A stretch of DNA of 64,000 nucleotides, taken from NCBI GenBank assembly GCA_964464755.1, contig CAYXGZ010000007.1, forward strand, positions 14,899 to 78,898. The letters run 5' to 3'. Under the pieces are notes generated by a model. It worked only from the letters and a program-made list of their open reading frames with translations. It had not been told where the DNA came from and made no database searches. This document shows, one piece after another, positions 8,675-16,909 of this stretch. The position numbers and the translations under genes were made by a program. The DNA comes from CAYXGZ01 sp964464755. GTDB taxonomy: Bacteria > Planctomycetota > MHYJ01 > JACPRB01. Within the stretch, counting starts at the first letter, position 1, and every line of letters starts with the position of its first letter.

Positions 8675-9480
8675 GGTCTTCCTCCTCCCGAGAACAGCGT
8701 CGCGTGGATCGGCGCCAGCGCGCCCGCGCGTTTCGGGTCGATCCGCAGGACCGTCACCGGGCGGCCGTCGCTCCCGACGAGGACCACGTCGCCCCTCGTC
8801 CCCGCCGGCGCCAGAGCCTTCGGGCTCGAATGGACCGCCGGGCCCCAAAGCGAAACGCCCGCGACGTAGGTCTCGACCCGCAGCTCCCGCCGCGCCGCGT
8901 CGACGCTCAGCACCTGGCGGCTCCACACCGACATCGTGACCAGCGCCGTCGGCACGAGGACGAGCGCCGCGAGGAGCGCCGCCCCGACGCCCAGCGCCGT
9001 CGGGATCCCCGCTCCGCGACGGAGGCGGAGCAGGCCCCTCGCGATCGCCACGAGCGCCCAGAGCCCCAGGACCTGCAGCGCGGGCCCCGCGGCGTACTTC
9101 CACCAGGCCCGGGGCTCGACCGTCAGCACGACGCCGGAGGCCGTCGACTCGATCCTCGCTTTCCGGTGCAGGCCCGCGATCGGGAACTCCGGCCCTCCCG
9201 CGTCCGGCGGGAAGGTCTGCTCGAAGCGGCCCCCCGCGTAGCGCGGATCGGTGGGCAGGTGCCCGCCCGGGTCGGGGCAGCGCACGACGTCGCCCGCGGG
9301 GTAGGGCCGGCCCGTCGCCGGACAGGCGGCGCCCACCGTGCCGTTGGCGAGGTGCTCGAGGCAGCCGCGCGCCCGCCCCTGCCGCTGCAGCTCGAGGAAC
9401 TGCGGGACGGCGACCGCCCCGAGGACCGCGACGATCACCAGGGGGACGAGCCGCTCGACGCATCCGTGCCGGAAGGCCAT
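8671..9480 (-). CDS. Pilin-like N-terminus fused to a membrane protein
   Basis: 269 residues. The N-terminal segment RLVPLVIVAVLGAVAVPQFLELQRQG resembles a type IV pilin helix in spacing but has no clear prepilin cleavage glycine/glutamate. A soluble Cys-containing region follows (residues about 35-110), then two more membrane helices (about 130-148 and 160-183) and a C-terminal beta-rich domain. TATCTT (minus strand, 9488-9493) ends 7 bases before ATG, so the transcript is probably leaderless and faces the diguanylate cyclase gene. Function unknown. Confidence 0.6.
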   Translation of the reverse strand: MAFRHGCVERLVPLVIVAVLGAVAVPQFLELQRQGRARGCLEHLANGTVGAACPATGRPYPAGDVVRCPDPGGHLPTDPRYAGGRFEQTFPPDAGGPEFPIAGLHRKARIESTASGVVLTVEPRAWWKYAAGPALQVLGLWALVAIARGLLRLRRGAGIPTALGVGAALLAALVLVPTALVTMSVWSRQVLSVDAARRELRVETYVAGVSLWGPAVHSSPKALAPAGTRGDVVLVGSDGRPVTVLRIDPKRAGALAPIHATLFSGGGRP

Positions 9481-9532
9481 GCGGAGCAAGATACGGCGAT
9501 TCCCGGGCGGCGCGCTACAATCCCCCGCGCCC

Positions 9533-10414
9533 ATGAACCCGCCGCCGGCCGTCGACGATCTCCTCGAGGGGATCGACCTCGGGATCGAGGCCCACCTCGC
9601 CTGGAACCGGAAGCTCCTGCGCTGCGCGCTGCTGCGGGAGCCGCCCGGCGACGAGATGCTCGCGCCCGACGCCCAGGGGATCTGCCGCCTCGGGGCCTGG
9701 TTCGCCGCGGCGCGGGAGCGCCTCGACCGCCACGACGCGCGCGGGGCCGCCCTCGCGGACGCCGCGCACCTCCGCATGCACGACGCCGTCCGCTCGCTCT
9801 GCGGCGACGTCCTCGCGGGGTGCGCGGCCCGGGCCGCCGACCTCGAGGCCTTCGAGGCCGCCCAGGCCGAGCTGGTCCACCTCCTCACCGCGCTGCGCGG
9901 GAAGGTGGCGGAGGCCGCGGGGCACGTCGACGCGCTCACCGGCCTGCCGCTGCGGCACAACCTCGCGGCGATCTACGACCTGCGCCGCCGCGACGCGGCG
10001 CGGCAGGGCCTCTCGCTCTGGGTGGCGATCGCCGACATCGACCACTTCAAGGCCGTCAACGACGCGCACGGGCACGCCGCGGGCGACGCCGTGCTCCGCC
10101 GCGTGGCCGGGATCCTCGCGGGCTGCCTCCGCGACACGGACCACCTCTGCCGCTACGGCGGCGAGGAGTTCCTCGCCCTCGTGCTGGCCCGCGACGCGGC
10201 CGGCGCCGCGGGGCTGGCGGAGCGCATGGTGGAGGCGATGCGCGAGACGCCCATCGCGACCGGGACGGGCGCGACGCTGCGCCTGACGGTGACGGTCGGC
10301 CTGGCCCCCGCGGCGGCCGGGGACTCGCTCGAGGCCGCCTCCGCCCGCGCCGACCGCGCCCTCTACCGGGGCAAGGCCCTCGGCCGCGACCGGGCGGTGC
10401 TGGCGGCGGACTGA
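9533..10414 (+). CDS. CZB-GGDEF diguanylate cyclase (DgcZ-like)
   Basis: 293 residues. The N-terminal half is a chemoreceptor zinc-binding (CZB) domain: HLAWNRKLLR, CRLGAWF and RMHDAVR supply the H, C, H, H ligands. The C-terminal half is a GGDEF domain with DALTGLPLRHNL, DIDHFKAVND and an intact active site GGEEF; RDTD five residues before it is an inhibitory I-site. The architecture matches E. coli DgcZ, which makes c-di-GMP and is inhibited by zinc. TACAAT lies 11 bases before ATG. Product feedback and zinc control are inferred from the family. Confidence 0.85.
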   Translation: MNPPPAVDDLLEGIDLGIEAHLAWNRKLLRCALLREPPGDEMLAPDAQGICRLGAWFAAARERLDRHDARGAALADAAHLRMHDAVRSLCGDVLAGCAARAADLEAFEAAQAELVHLLTALRGKVAEAAGHVDALTGLPLRHNLAAIYDLRRRDAARQGLSLWVAIADIDHFKAVNDAHGHAAGDAVLRRVAGILAGCLRDTDHLCRYGGEEFLALVLARDAAGAAGLAERMVEAMRETPIATGTGATLRLTVTVGLAPAAAGDSLEAASARADRALYRGKALGRDRAVLAAD

Positions 10415-10442
10415 ACCGGCCGGCCGTGCTAGACTGGACCCC

Positions 10443-11297
10443 ATGATCCCCCTGTTGCTCGTCCTCGCCCTGGCCCAGGAGCCCGCCATGCAGGCCCCCT
10501 TCGACGCGATGGAGAAGGCGATCCGCGCCGGCGACGAGGCCGCGTTCCGCGCGGCTTGGCACCGCGCGGGCTATTCGGAAAACCTGGTCGGCGGCAGCGG
10601 CCTGCCCGGCCAGTCCGTGTTCAAGCAGGGCACCCGCAAGCGGTGGTACCCCAAGCCCGACCTCGAGGCGGCCGCGAAGCTCGGCGACGGCGCCGCGGCG
10701 ATCGTCCCCTGCAAGATCTGGTCCTGGGTCAACGAGGAGGCCAAGGACGCCGTCGACTTCCTCGTCGTCAAGCACGGCGGGGCCTGGGTCCTGCTCGGCG
10801 GCGGCGAGAACCGCAAGGAGGTCGAGGCGCTCGCCGCGAAGTGGCTGAAGAAGGAGATCGCCGAGCCCGCCGCCCTCGACGCCGCGACCTCGAAGGCCGC
10901 GGCCGCGATCTTCGACGCGCTCGAGAAGGCCCTCGCCGCCAAGGACGAGGCCGCCTTCAAGGCCCCCTGGCACGCCGACGCCTACGCGAGGAACCTGGTC
11001 GGCGGCAGCGGCATCCCCGGGTCCGACGTCTTCGCCCAGGGCACCCGCAAGAACTGGTACCCCAAGCCCGACCTCGGCGGCGCGACCGTCCTCGAGGGCG
11101 CGCTGGTCGTCCCCTGCGGGATCTGGTCCCGGGCCGAGGGCAAGGCGCTCGACAAGGTGGACTTCCTTCTCGTGAAGCAGGGCGACGCGTGGGTCATCCT
11201 CGGAGGCGGCGAGCGGCGCCCGGAGGTCCTGGCCCTGGCCGAGCGCTGGCGCAAGAAGGAACCCCTCGATCCCCCGACCGAGCCGCCGGAGAAGTAG
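10443..11297 (+). CDS. Secreted protein with two tandem repeat domains
   Basis: 284 residues with a short signal peptide. Residues about 18-135 and 157-275 are copies of one domain: NLVGGSG, then VF.QGTRK and WYPKPDL, then VPC, DFL and a WV.LGGGE motif occur at matching positions in each. The fold may be NTF2/SnoaL-like, but that is a guess. TAGACT at 10430-10435 ends 7 bases before the ATG, predicting a leaderless transcript. Role unknown; an internal duplication is directly visible. Confidence 0.7.
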   Translation: MIPLLLVLALAQEPAMQAPFDAMEKAIRAGDEAAFRAAWHRAGYSENLVGGSGLPGQSVFKQGTRKRWYPKPDLEAAAKLGDGAAAIVPCKIWSWVNEEAKDAVDFLVVKHGGAWVLLGGGENRKEVEALAAKWLKKEIAEPAALDAATSKAAAAIFDALEKALAAKDEAAFKAPWHADAYARNLVGGSGIPGSDVFAQGTRKNWYPKPDLGGATVLEGALVVPCGIWSRAEGKALDKVDFLLVKQGDAWVILGGGERRPEVLALAERWRKKEPLDPPTEPPEK

Positions 11298-11334
11298 CCG
11301 ACGCCGGGGATCGGGGCCGTGGTAGATTGATCCC

Positions 11335-12072
11335 GTGATCCCGGCGCTCCTCTCGCTCCTGCTCCTGCAGGCCCCGGCCGACGGCCGGGCGATGAGCTTC
11401 GCCGGCCCGGAAGGCGCCACCCGCGAGGTCCTCGAGAAGGCCGCGGCCGTCCTCGCCAAGCGCTGCGAGGGCGTCGGCTTCAAGGGCATCACGACCAAGG
11501 TCGTCGAGGTCGAGGGCCGGGTCCGCATCGCGCTCGAGTCCGCCACGAAGATGGGCAAGACCCAGCAGGACCTCGTCGCCCGCCTCGGCGTCCTCAAGGG
11601 CGAGAACCTCGAGCTCCGGCTGACGTGGCGGCTCGGCCCCGACGAGCTCAAGCAGTTCCGGCCGCCGAAGGACGGGGACGCCGGGACCGCGCCCGCGGGA
11701 GCCCAGTGGTTCCCCAAGATCGCCGAGGACGGCGCCACGGGCTGGATCCTCATGCGGACCGTCCCCGCCGTGAAGCCCATCCCCAAGCTCGAGATCCCCA
11801 CGAACACCTCGAGCGGCGACCGCGACTGCTACTACGAGATCCCGGCGGGCGACACGCCGACGCTGCGCGCGAACCCGCTGGTCCGCAGCGAGGCGGCGAT
11901 GCTCCTGCTCGACGGGAAGGTCTTCGACGGGCCCGGGAAGCTCGACTTCGGCGCCGTCCAGTTCGGCCGGCCCCTCCGGCAGGCGCGGTACCACCTCGGC
12001 TTCCGCCCGCAGATCTTCGACGCCTCGCTCCGCTTCCCCCTGCCCGTGACGCTGACCTGCATCAAGGGCTAG
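11335..12072 (+). CDS. Secreted protein with SecD P1-like region
   Basis: 245 residues from GTG, with signal peptide (ALLSLLLLQAPADG). Residues about 35-105 (VLAKRCEGVGFKG, a VRIALES strand and LGVLKGENLELRL) resemble the first periplasmic head domain of SecD, which has the pattern RxxxxG...I.V.L...LxxxxxLEfR. The rest is beta-rich. It has no SecD membrane helices, so it is a free domain. TAGATT at 11323-11328 ends 6 bases before the GTG. The SecD resemblance needs a profile search; function unknown. Confidence 0.55.
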   Translation: MIPALLSLLLLQAPADGRAMSFAGPEGATREVLEKAAAVLAKRCEGVGFKGITTKVVEVEGRVRIALESATKMGKTQQDLVARLGVLKGENLELRLTWRLGPDELKQFRPPKDGDAGTAPAGAQWFPKIAEDGATGWILMRTVPAVKPIPKLEIPTNTSSGDRDCYYEIPAGDTPTLRANPLVRSEAAMLLLDGKVFDGPGKLDFGAVQFGRPLRQARYHLGFRPQIFDASLRFPLPVTLTCIKG

Positions 12073-12175
12073 GGGCCCGCCCGGGTGGCGGCCGCGGCCG
12101 CGAGGACGGCGACTGGAGCCGCATCCTCCACGTCGAAGTTGTCCGCACCCGCGGGGCGGAGTACGCTTCCTCGGG

Positions 12176-12487
12176 ATGGAGTTCTATCCTCCGGACGACC
12201 CTCGCAGCGGGCGCACCTTGCGCCTCTACGCCGCCCTCGCGGCGTTCCCGCCGCTGCACGGGCTGGCGATGTTGGTGCTCCTCCACAACTGCAACTCGGA
12301 CCGCGTCGTGCCGGCCTTCAGCCTCCTGTCCGCCCTGCCCCCGGCCCTGGGCCTGCTTCTCTTCGTGATCCAGAGCCTGTTCCGAACGTTCTTCTGGGAA
12401 TCGATGCTGGCGGCGGGCGGCGTCGTCCTTGCGTGCTGCCTCTGCAGCCAGGTCACGTACGTGTTCCTGGCCGCCATGAGCTGCTGA
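12176..12487 (+). CDS. Small three-helix membrane protein, copy 1 of tandem pair
   Basis: 103 residues with hydrophobic segments at about 20-36, 46-66 and 74-98. The sequence RTLRLY, HGLAMLVL, ALGLLLFVIQSLFRTFFW is shared with the gene that follows, so the two are tandem paralogues. TACGCT ends 8 bases before the ATG, predicting a near-leaderless transcript. Two cysteines fall in the last helix and the C-terminus ends in Cys. Function unknown. Confidence 0.55.
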   Translation: MEFYPPDDPRSGRTLRLYAALAAFPPLHGLAMLVLLHNCNSDRVVPAFSLLSALPPALGLLLFVIQSLFRTFFWESMLAAGGVVLACCLCSQVTYVFLAAMSC

Positions 12488-12564
12488 GCGGGCCCTCCGG
12501 ACCGCGGGCTTCCCCTCAAGGTCGATGTTGCCGCCGGCCCGGCGACGTCGTACGTTCAGTTCGA

Positions 12565-12876
12565 ATGCCGTCCCCACCGTCCGATTCACTTCGAGATCGC
12601 CGCACGTTGAAGCTCTACCATTTCCTGCTTGGCTTCGTTCTCGTCCACGGACTGGCGGTGTTCGTGCTCCGGGACTTAGACACGTGGAAGCACTTCGAGG
12701 TCGCCTACATCTGCCTGGCGGTGCTGCCCGTGGTCGCCGGGCTAGTCCTCCTGGGGATCCAGGGACTGTTCCGTGTGTTCTCTTGGGCATCGATCCCCGT
12801 GGCGGCGCTAGTGTTGACCTGCAGCAGTTGCTGGGGAGGCATCCTGGACGTCGTCTTCCGCCTCTGGGGCTGCTGA
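12565..12876 (+). CDS. Small three-helix membrane protein, copy 2 of tandem pair
   Basis: 103 residues, the same length as the preceding gene and aligned with it throughout: RTLKLY, VHGLAVFVL and VLLGIQGLFRVFSW correspond to the copy-1 motifs. Both end in a Cys-containing last helix and a terminal Cys. It has its own TACGTT hexamer, 8 bases before ATG, so the promoter was duplicated with the gene or evolved in parallel. The downstream neighbour is convergent. Function unknown. Confidence 0.55.
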   Translation: MPSPPSDSLRDRRTLKLYHFLLGFVLVHGLAVFVLRDLDTWKHFEVAYICLAVLPVVAGLVLLGIQGLFRVFSWASIPVAALVLTCSSCWGGILDVVFRLWGC

Positions 12877-12886
12877 GCGGCCCGCT

Positions 12887-14797
12887 CTACGGAAACCTCT
12901 TCTTGTAGACCTGCTTGCCCCCCGCCTTGCGCGTGAGCTCCAGCGTCGCCGATCCCTTGTCGGTGCGGAAGCCGATCACCAGCAGGTCCTCGCCGTCCGC
13001 CCGCTTCGCGCGGATCTCCACCCGCTGGCCCTTGCAGCTCCCCTCGAACGTCGTCCCCTCCTCCTCCGGCGCGAAAAGCGTCGCGCAGAACCAGCCCGGG
13101 GACGTCGCCGACGCCACGAGCACGGGATGCTCCCCCAGCGACGGCGCCTTGAACGCCATCGTCCGCGTCTCGGTCGCCAGCTTGAACGGCGCGAAGTGCC
13201 GCACGCGCAGCGCCGCGCCGCCCGCCTTGATCCGCGCCCCCTCCGCGTCGCGCTCCACCTCGTTCCCCGGCGCCGTGTGCAGGAGCGACTCGTACTTCCT
13301 CGCCCCGCCGCCCTTCACGACCTCGTCGATCACCACGAGGTAGGGCTTCCCCGGCGTCGTCACCCACGCGAACGTCCGCTGCGCCTTGAAGACCGGGTTG
13401 TAGTCCCGGTACCCGTAGGCCGGCGCCTGGTCGCCCGCCGCCAGCACCGCCACGTCGTCCGCCGAGTACGAGAGCAGCTTCCCCTCGACCACCTTGCCGC
13501 CGCCCGAGATCCCCTGCCCCTTCCCCTCCACCAGGACCAGGTTGTGCCCGATCGACTGCTGCGCGCTGCCCTCCTGGTCCACGTTGGAGTAGTTCGTGTC
13601 CACGACGAACTCCGCGCCGTCCCCGTAGAGCGTGAACTGCCCCTGGTCCGACTGCCCGTGGCAGCCCGGCCGCCGCGCCCCGCATTCGAACGACGCCATC
13701 CAGTCCGCGTCGCCGAAGCCCGTCCGCGCGCTGACGAGACCCCGGCCCCGGAAGCGCAGGGCCCGGAACTCCGCCCCGGGCTCCGCCGAGGTCCCCGACT
13801 CCGCCTCCCAGAGGAAGCGGTACGGCGCCCAGGTCCCCTGCCCGGACTTCTCCCAGAGCCAGCGCGACGCCCCGTCCTTGTGGACCGCCGCCGCGTAGAG
13901 CGCGAGGTTGCCCGAGACCGTCCCGCCCGAGGCGTCGTTGAGCGGGTTCAGCTTCCTCGCCCCGGGCAGCAGGTCCGCCGTGATCCAGCGCAGCGCGCGC
14001 ACGAGGCGCCCGTCGCCGAGGAAGTCCGTCCCGCCGTGCCGCTTCAGCGACGCCGCGAACGGCAGCGCGAGCGCGAGGCCGAACTGCCCGTAGAGGTTGC
14101 CCTCGTAGCCCGCCCCGTCCTCGTCGAACGAGGTCTCGACGTAGGCCTTCACCTTCCGCGCCGCGAGGTCCACCCAGGCCTTCGCGTCGGGGTGCTCGCC
14201 CCAGAGCGCGAGGCCCGCGAGCCCGACTCCCGCCATCGCGGCCATCGAGTGGTTGTTCGCCTCGACGGTCGCCTCCCAGCTCTTCTTCTGCGAGATGCCC
14301 GCGTAGTTCGCCTCGGCGTTGCGGCGGACGATCCCGCCGAGGTTGGCCTTCGCCTTCGCGGAGAGGTACGGGTGCGCCCAGTCGTAGGCCATCGCCAGCC
14401 CGTAGAGCAGCTCGCCGCGCGGCATGAACTCGTTCGCCGGCAGCTTCTCCTCGATCGCGCGGACGTCGAGCGCCTCGAAGAGCGCGGAGATCCTCGCGCG
14501 GTCATCGTCCGAGGCGCCGACGAGCCCGTGGAACGCGATCGTGGCCGCCGTCTCGGAGAGCCCGTGGCAGCGCGACTGCAGGCTGCCGTAGTTCTCGAGG
14601 GGCTTCGCGGGATCCAGCGACTCGATCGCGCGGCGCGCGGCGGACTCGAGCTGGGAGCCGCCCTTCGCCCGCTCGCGCAGGCCGGGGAGGTCGTCGGGGG
14701 CGATCACGACGCGGGGGTGGGCGGCCGGGACCTTGAGCGGGCCCGCCGCCTCCTGGAGGGGCGGCAGGAGCACGAGCGCGATCCAGGCGATCCGCAT
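12887..14797 (-). CDS. Exported heparinase II/III-like polysaccharide lyase
   Basis: 636 residues with a signal peptide. The N-terminal half (about 30-330) is helical with conserved features of alginate/heparin lyase toroids, including NNHSMAAMAG near residue 190 and AYDWAHPYLS. The C-terminal half (about 350-636) is a beta-sandwich with HGQSDQGQFTLYGDGAEFVVD, the heparinase II/III region. It probably cleaves uronic-acid polysaccharide by beta-elimination in the periplasm or outside. GGAGGG precedes the ATG. The exact substrate is not predictable. Confidence 0.8.
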   Translation of the reverse strand: MRIAWIALVLLPPLQEAAGPLKVPAAHPRVVIAPDDLPGLRERAKGGSQLESAARRAIESLDPAKPLENYGSLQSRCHGLSETAATIAFHGLVGASDDDRARISALFEALDVRAIEEKLPANEFMPRGELLYGLAMAYDWAHPYLSAKAKANLGGIVRRNAEANYAGISQKKSWEATVEANNHSMAAMAGVGLAGLALWGEHPDAKAWVDLAARKVKAYVETSFDEDGAGYEGNLYGQFGLALALPFAASLKRHGGTDFLGDGRLVRALRWITADLLPGARKLNPLNDASGGTVSGNLALYAAAVHKDGASRWLWEKSGQGTWAPYRFLWEAESGTSAEPGAEFRALRFRGRGLVSARTGFGDADWMASFECGARRPGCHGQSDQGQFTLYGDGAEFVVDTNYSNVDQEGSAQQSIGHNLVLVEGKGQGISGGGKVVEGKLLSYSADDVAVLAAGDQAPAYGYRDYNPVFKAQRTFAWVTTPGKPYLVVIDEVVKGGGARKYESLLHTAPGNEVERDAEGARIKAGGAALRVRHFAPFKLATETRTMAFKAPSLGEHPVLVASATSPGWFCATLFAPEEEGTTFEGSCKGQRVEIRAKRADGEDLLVIGFRTDKGSATLELTRKAGGKQVYKKRFP

Positions 14798-14872
14798 TCG
14801 GTTCCCTCCGGCCTTCTGCCTCCGCGGGCCCGCGCTATCGGGGATTCGGCCCCCCGGCGACGGGCTTCCCCA

Positions 14873-14878
14873 CTATGA
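14873..14878 (+). promoter_or_regulatory. -10 hexamer of the cupin gene
   Basis: TATGAT, about 29 bases before the GTG start at 14908. The predicted transcript would carry a leader of about 20-25 nt that includes the AAGGAG ribosome site at 14895-14900. Confidence 0.45.
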
Positions 14879-14907
14879 TGCCGCCTCACCCAACCAAGGA
14901 GAACTGC

Positions 14908-15351
14908 GTGAAGACCCTGATCGTCGTGCTGGGCCTGGCCGGGATCGCGACCGCCGGCGCGCTGCAGGACGCCGCCAAGCCGACCGTCGCCGTGAAGTCG
15001 ACGGACGTCAAGTGGGGCGAGCACCCGTTCATCAAGGACGCCCACCTCTGCGTCCAGGGCGGGGATCCCGCCAAGGGGTCCTCGGTCCTCCTGATGCGCT
15101 TCCCCAAGGGCATGACGGTGCCGGCGCACTGGCACACGTCGGACGAGGTCGTGACGGTCGTCTCCGGCCGCGCGATCTTCGGCAGCGGCGAGACCGTCGA
15201 CGCGGCCAAGGGCGTCGAGCTGGGCGTCGGGAGCTACATCAACATTCCCGGCAAGAACCCGCATTGGGCGATCGTCCAGGAGGAGCTCGTGATCTCCGTG
15301 ACGATGACCCAGGCCGCCGACATCCACATCTGCGGCGAGGCGAAGAAGTAG
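14908..15351 (+). CDS. Exported small cupin-domain protein
   Basis: 147 residues from GTG 14908, chosen because AAGGAG lies 7 bases before it; an upstream ATG at 14875 lies within the promoter hexamer. A signal peptide (TLIVVLGLAGIATAGA) is followed by one cupin barrel: PAHWHTSDEVVTVVSG supplies His, His and Glu metal ligands, and NPHWAIV the later His. Such proteins bind a metal and may act on small molecules or as sensors; no substrate can be named. A strong terminator follows. Confidence 0.75.
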   Translation: MKTLIVVLGLAGIATAGALQDAAKPTVAVKSTDVKWGEHPFIKDAHLCVQGGDPAKGSSVLLMRFPKGMTVPAHWHTSDEVVTVVSGRAIFGSGETVDAAKGVELGVGSYINIPGKNPHWAIVQEELVISVTMTQAADIHICGEAKK

Positions 15352-15372
15352 TCCGTTCCGCGGATCGACCGG

Positions 15373-15404
15373 CCCCGGGGACTCCGGTCCCCGGGGTCTT
15401 TTCT
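15373..15404 (+). terminator. Rho-independent terminator after the cupin gene
   Basis: A 10-bp GC stem (15373-15382 with 15387-15396) closed by a TCCG loop is followed by TCTTTTCT. It lies 21 bases past the cupin stop and just before the convergent sigma-factor gene ends. Confidence 0.85.
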
Positions 15405-15991
15405 CATCGGGGCGCGCCGGCGCCCTCGCAGCATCCGCCCGGTTGCTTGCCGTCGGGCCGGGGCTCGCAGGCCACGACCCGCCCGCGCGCGTCGAGCGCG
15501 ACGTGGCAGCAGTCCTCGATGGCCTTGCGAAGCTGCTGCCGGCCCCGCCGCACGCGGGACTTCATCCCCGAAAGCGAGACGCCGAGCATCCCGGCCGCCT
15601 CCCGCTGGGGCAGCCCCTCGAGCTCCGTCAGCGTGAGCGCCTCGCGGTACGGCGAGGGCAGCGCCGCCACGAAGGGCGCGATGGACGCGGCGAGCTCGCG
15701 CTCGACGGACCCCTCGTCCTCCTCCGCGGCGGCCGTCTCCGGCCGCTCCCCCGTCACCGAGGGATGCCGCGCGGCCGCGCGCCGGTGATCGGAGATCGCG
15801 CTGCGCGCCACCCGGTACACCCAGGGCCCGAAGCGTTCCTCGTCGCGGAGCCCGGAGAGCCCTCGCTGCATCCGCAGGAAGACGTCCTGGAGCACGTCGT
15901 CGACGTCCGCCCCCGGCACGCGGCGGGCGACGAACGGGCGCAGCCGCGCCTCGAGCTCGCTCCAGGCGCCCCGGGCCGCGGCGCGGATCAC
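15404..15991 (-). CDS. SigZ-like ECF sigma factor coupled to arsM
   Basis: 195 residues from GTG 15991, which overlaps the arsM stop (GTGA). Region 2 (VDDVLQDVFLRMQRG with FGPWVYRVARSAISDH) and region 4 (LPSPYREALTLTELEGLPQREAAGMLGVSLSGMKSRVRRGR) are intact. The tail has EDCCHVALDARGRVVACE and then GGCC; the CCH-V-DxRGR motif is typical of SigZ-like factors. No anti-sigma gene is adjacent. Coupling to an arsenic methyltransferase suggests the cysteine-rich tail may help sense a thiophilic metalloid; that is inference. Confidence 0.8.
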   Translation of the reverse strand: MIRAAARGAWSELEARLRPFVARRVPGADVDDVLQDVFLRMQRGLSGLRDEERFGPWVYRVARSAISDHRRAAARHPSVTGERPETAAAEEDEGSVERELAASIAPFVAALPSPYREALTLTELEGLPQREAAGMLGVSLSGMKSRVRRGRQQLRKAIEDCCHVALDARGRVVACEPRPDGKQPGGCCEGAGAPR

Positions 15992-16818
15992 GAGCCGGAC
16001 TCCGTCGAGCAGCAGGCCGGGCCGCAGCAGGATTCCCCGCCGGGTTTCACGGCCTCGATCGTCGCCGAGGCGACGTAGTTCTCGACGCCCGAGCCCGGCC
16101 TCCACTCGCGGATGAACTCGCGGCTCGACTCCTGGACCTCGACGCGGACGTCCTCGAACCCCGCGTCGCGGAGCAGCGCGCGGAGCGATCCGGCGTCCGC
16201 CGCGCCCCCGATGCACCCGGTGACCGAGGAGAGGTCGCGGACCAGGGCCTCCGGCAGCGGCCGCGTGGCGACCACGTCCGAGACGGCCAGCCGCCCGCCG
16301 GGCTTCAGCACGCGGAAGGCCTCCCGGAAGACCGGGGCCTTGTCGGGACTGAGGTTGATCACGCAGTTGGAGAGGATCACGTCGACCGTCCCGTCGGCGA
16401 CCGGAAGGTGCTCGATCTCGCCGAGCCGGAACTCGACGTTCGCGGCGCCGACCTTGCGGGCGTTCGCGCGCGCGACGGCGAGCATGTCCGGGGTCATGTC
16501 GACGCCGATCACGCGCCCGGAGGGGCCGACCTGCCGGGCCGCGAGGAAGCAGTCGAAGCCGCCCCCCGCGCCGAGGTCGAGGACGGTCTCCCCGGGCCGC
16601 AGCGCGGCGATCGCGTGCGGGTTGCCGCAGCCGAGGCCGAGATTCGAGCCCTCGGGGACGGCGGCGAGCTGTTCCGGGGTGTAGCCGAGGGCCAAGCTGG
16701 CGCCCGGGGCGGGGCCGCAGCAGCCGGGGGAGCAGCCGGTCTCGCCCGCCGAGCGGGCCACCCGGCCGTACTGGTCGCGGACCGCCGCGCGGACGTCGTC
16801 CTTCGCTTGGTCGTTCAT
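15988..16818 (-). CDS. arsM: Arsenite S-adenosylmethionine methyltransferase
   Basis: 276 residues, the usual ArsM length. SAM binding: VLDLGAGGGFDCFLAA. ArsM hallmarks are GLGCGNP, the SNCVINLSPDK block with its conserved Cys, and the VTGCIGGA cysteine that binds As(III). Extra cysteines occur at the N-terminus (GCSPGCCGP) and C-terminus (CCGPACC), as in many ArsM proteins. It methylates As(III) for detoxification in the cytoplasm. GGAGG precedes ATG; a TAGAAT hexamer lies about 75 bases upstream. Coupled to the downstream ECF sigma gene. Confidence 0.9.
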   Translation of the reverse strand: MNDQAKDDVRAAVRDQYGRVARSAGETGCSPGCCGPAPGASLALGYTPEQLAAVPEGSNLGLGCGNPHAIAALRPGETVLDLGAGGGFDCFLAARQVGPSGRVIGVDMTPDMLAVARANARKVGAANVEFRLGEIEHLPVADGTVDVILSNCVINLSPDKAPVFREAFRVLKPGGRLAVSDVVATRPLPEALVRDLSSVTGCIGGAADAGSLRALLRDAGFEDVRVEVQESSREFIREWRPGSGVENYVASATIEAVKPGGESCCGPACCSTESGS

Positions 16819-16909
16819 CGTCGCACCTCCTGCCCCTGAAGACGCCGGCCCGGCGGAAAAGACGCAACGGGGCGGGAACTTCCGACCTCATTCTAACGGT
16901 CGGGGGAGG

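Noticed and set aside
14875..14907. ATG 14875 as the cupin start
   Set aside because: It lies inside the TATGAT hexamer and adds residues before the signal peptide; GTG 14908 has a proper AAGGAG site.
16876..16908. GGAAC ... GGTC resembling an ECF-type promoter on the plus strand before the hydrolase gene
   Set aside because: No plus-strand gene starts there; the minus-strand TAGAAT fits arsM better, and the match is short.
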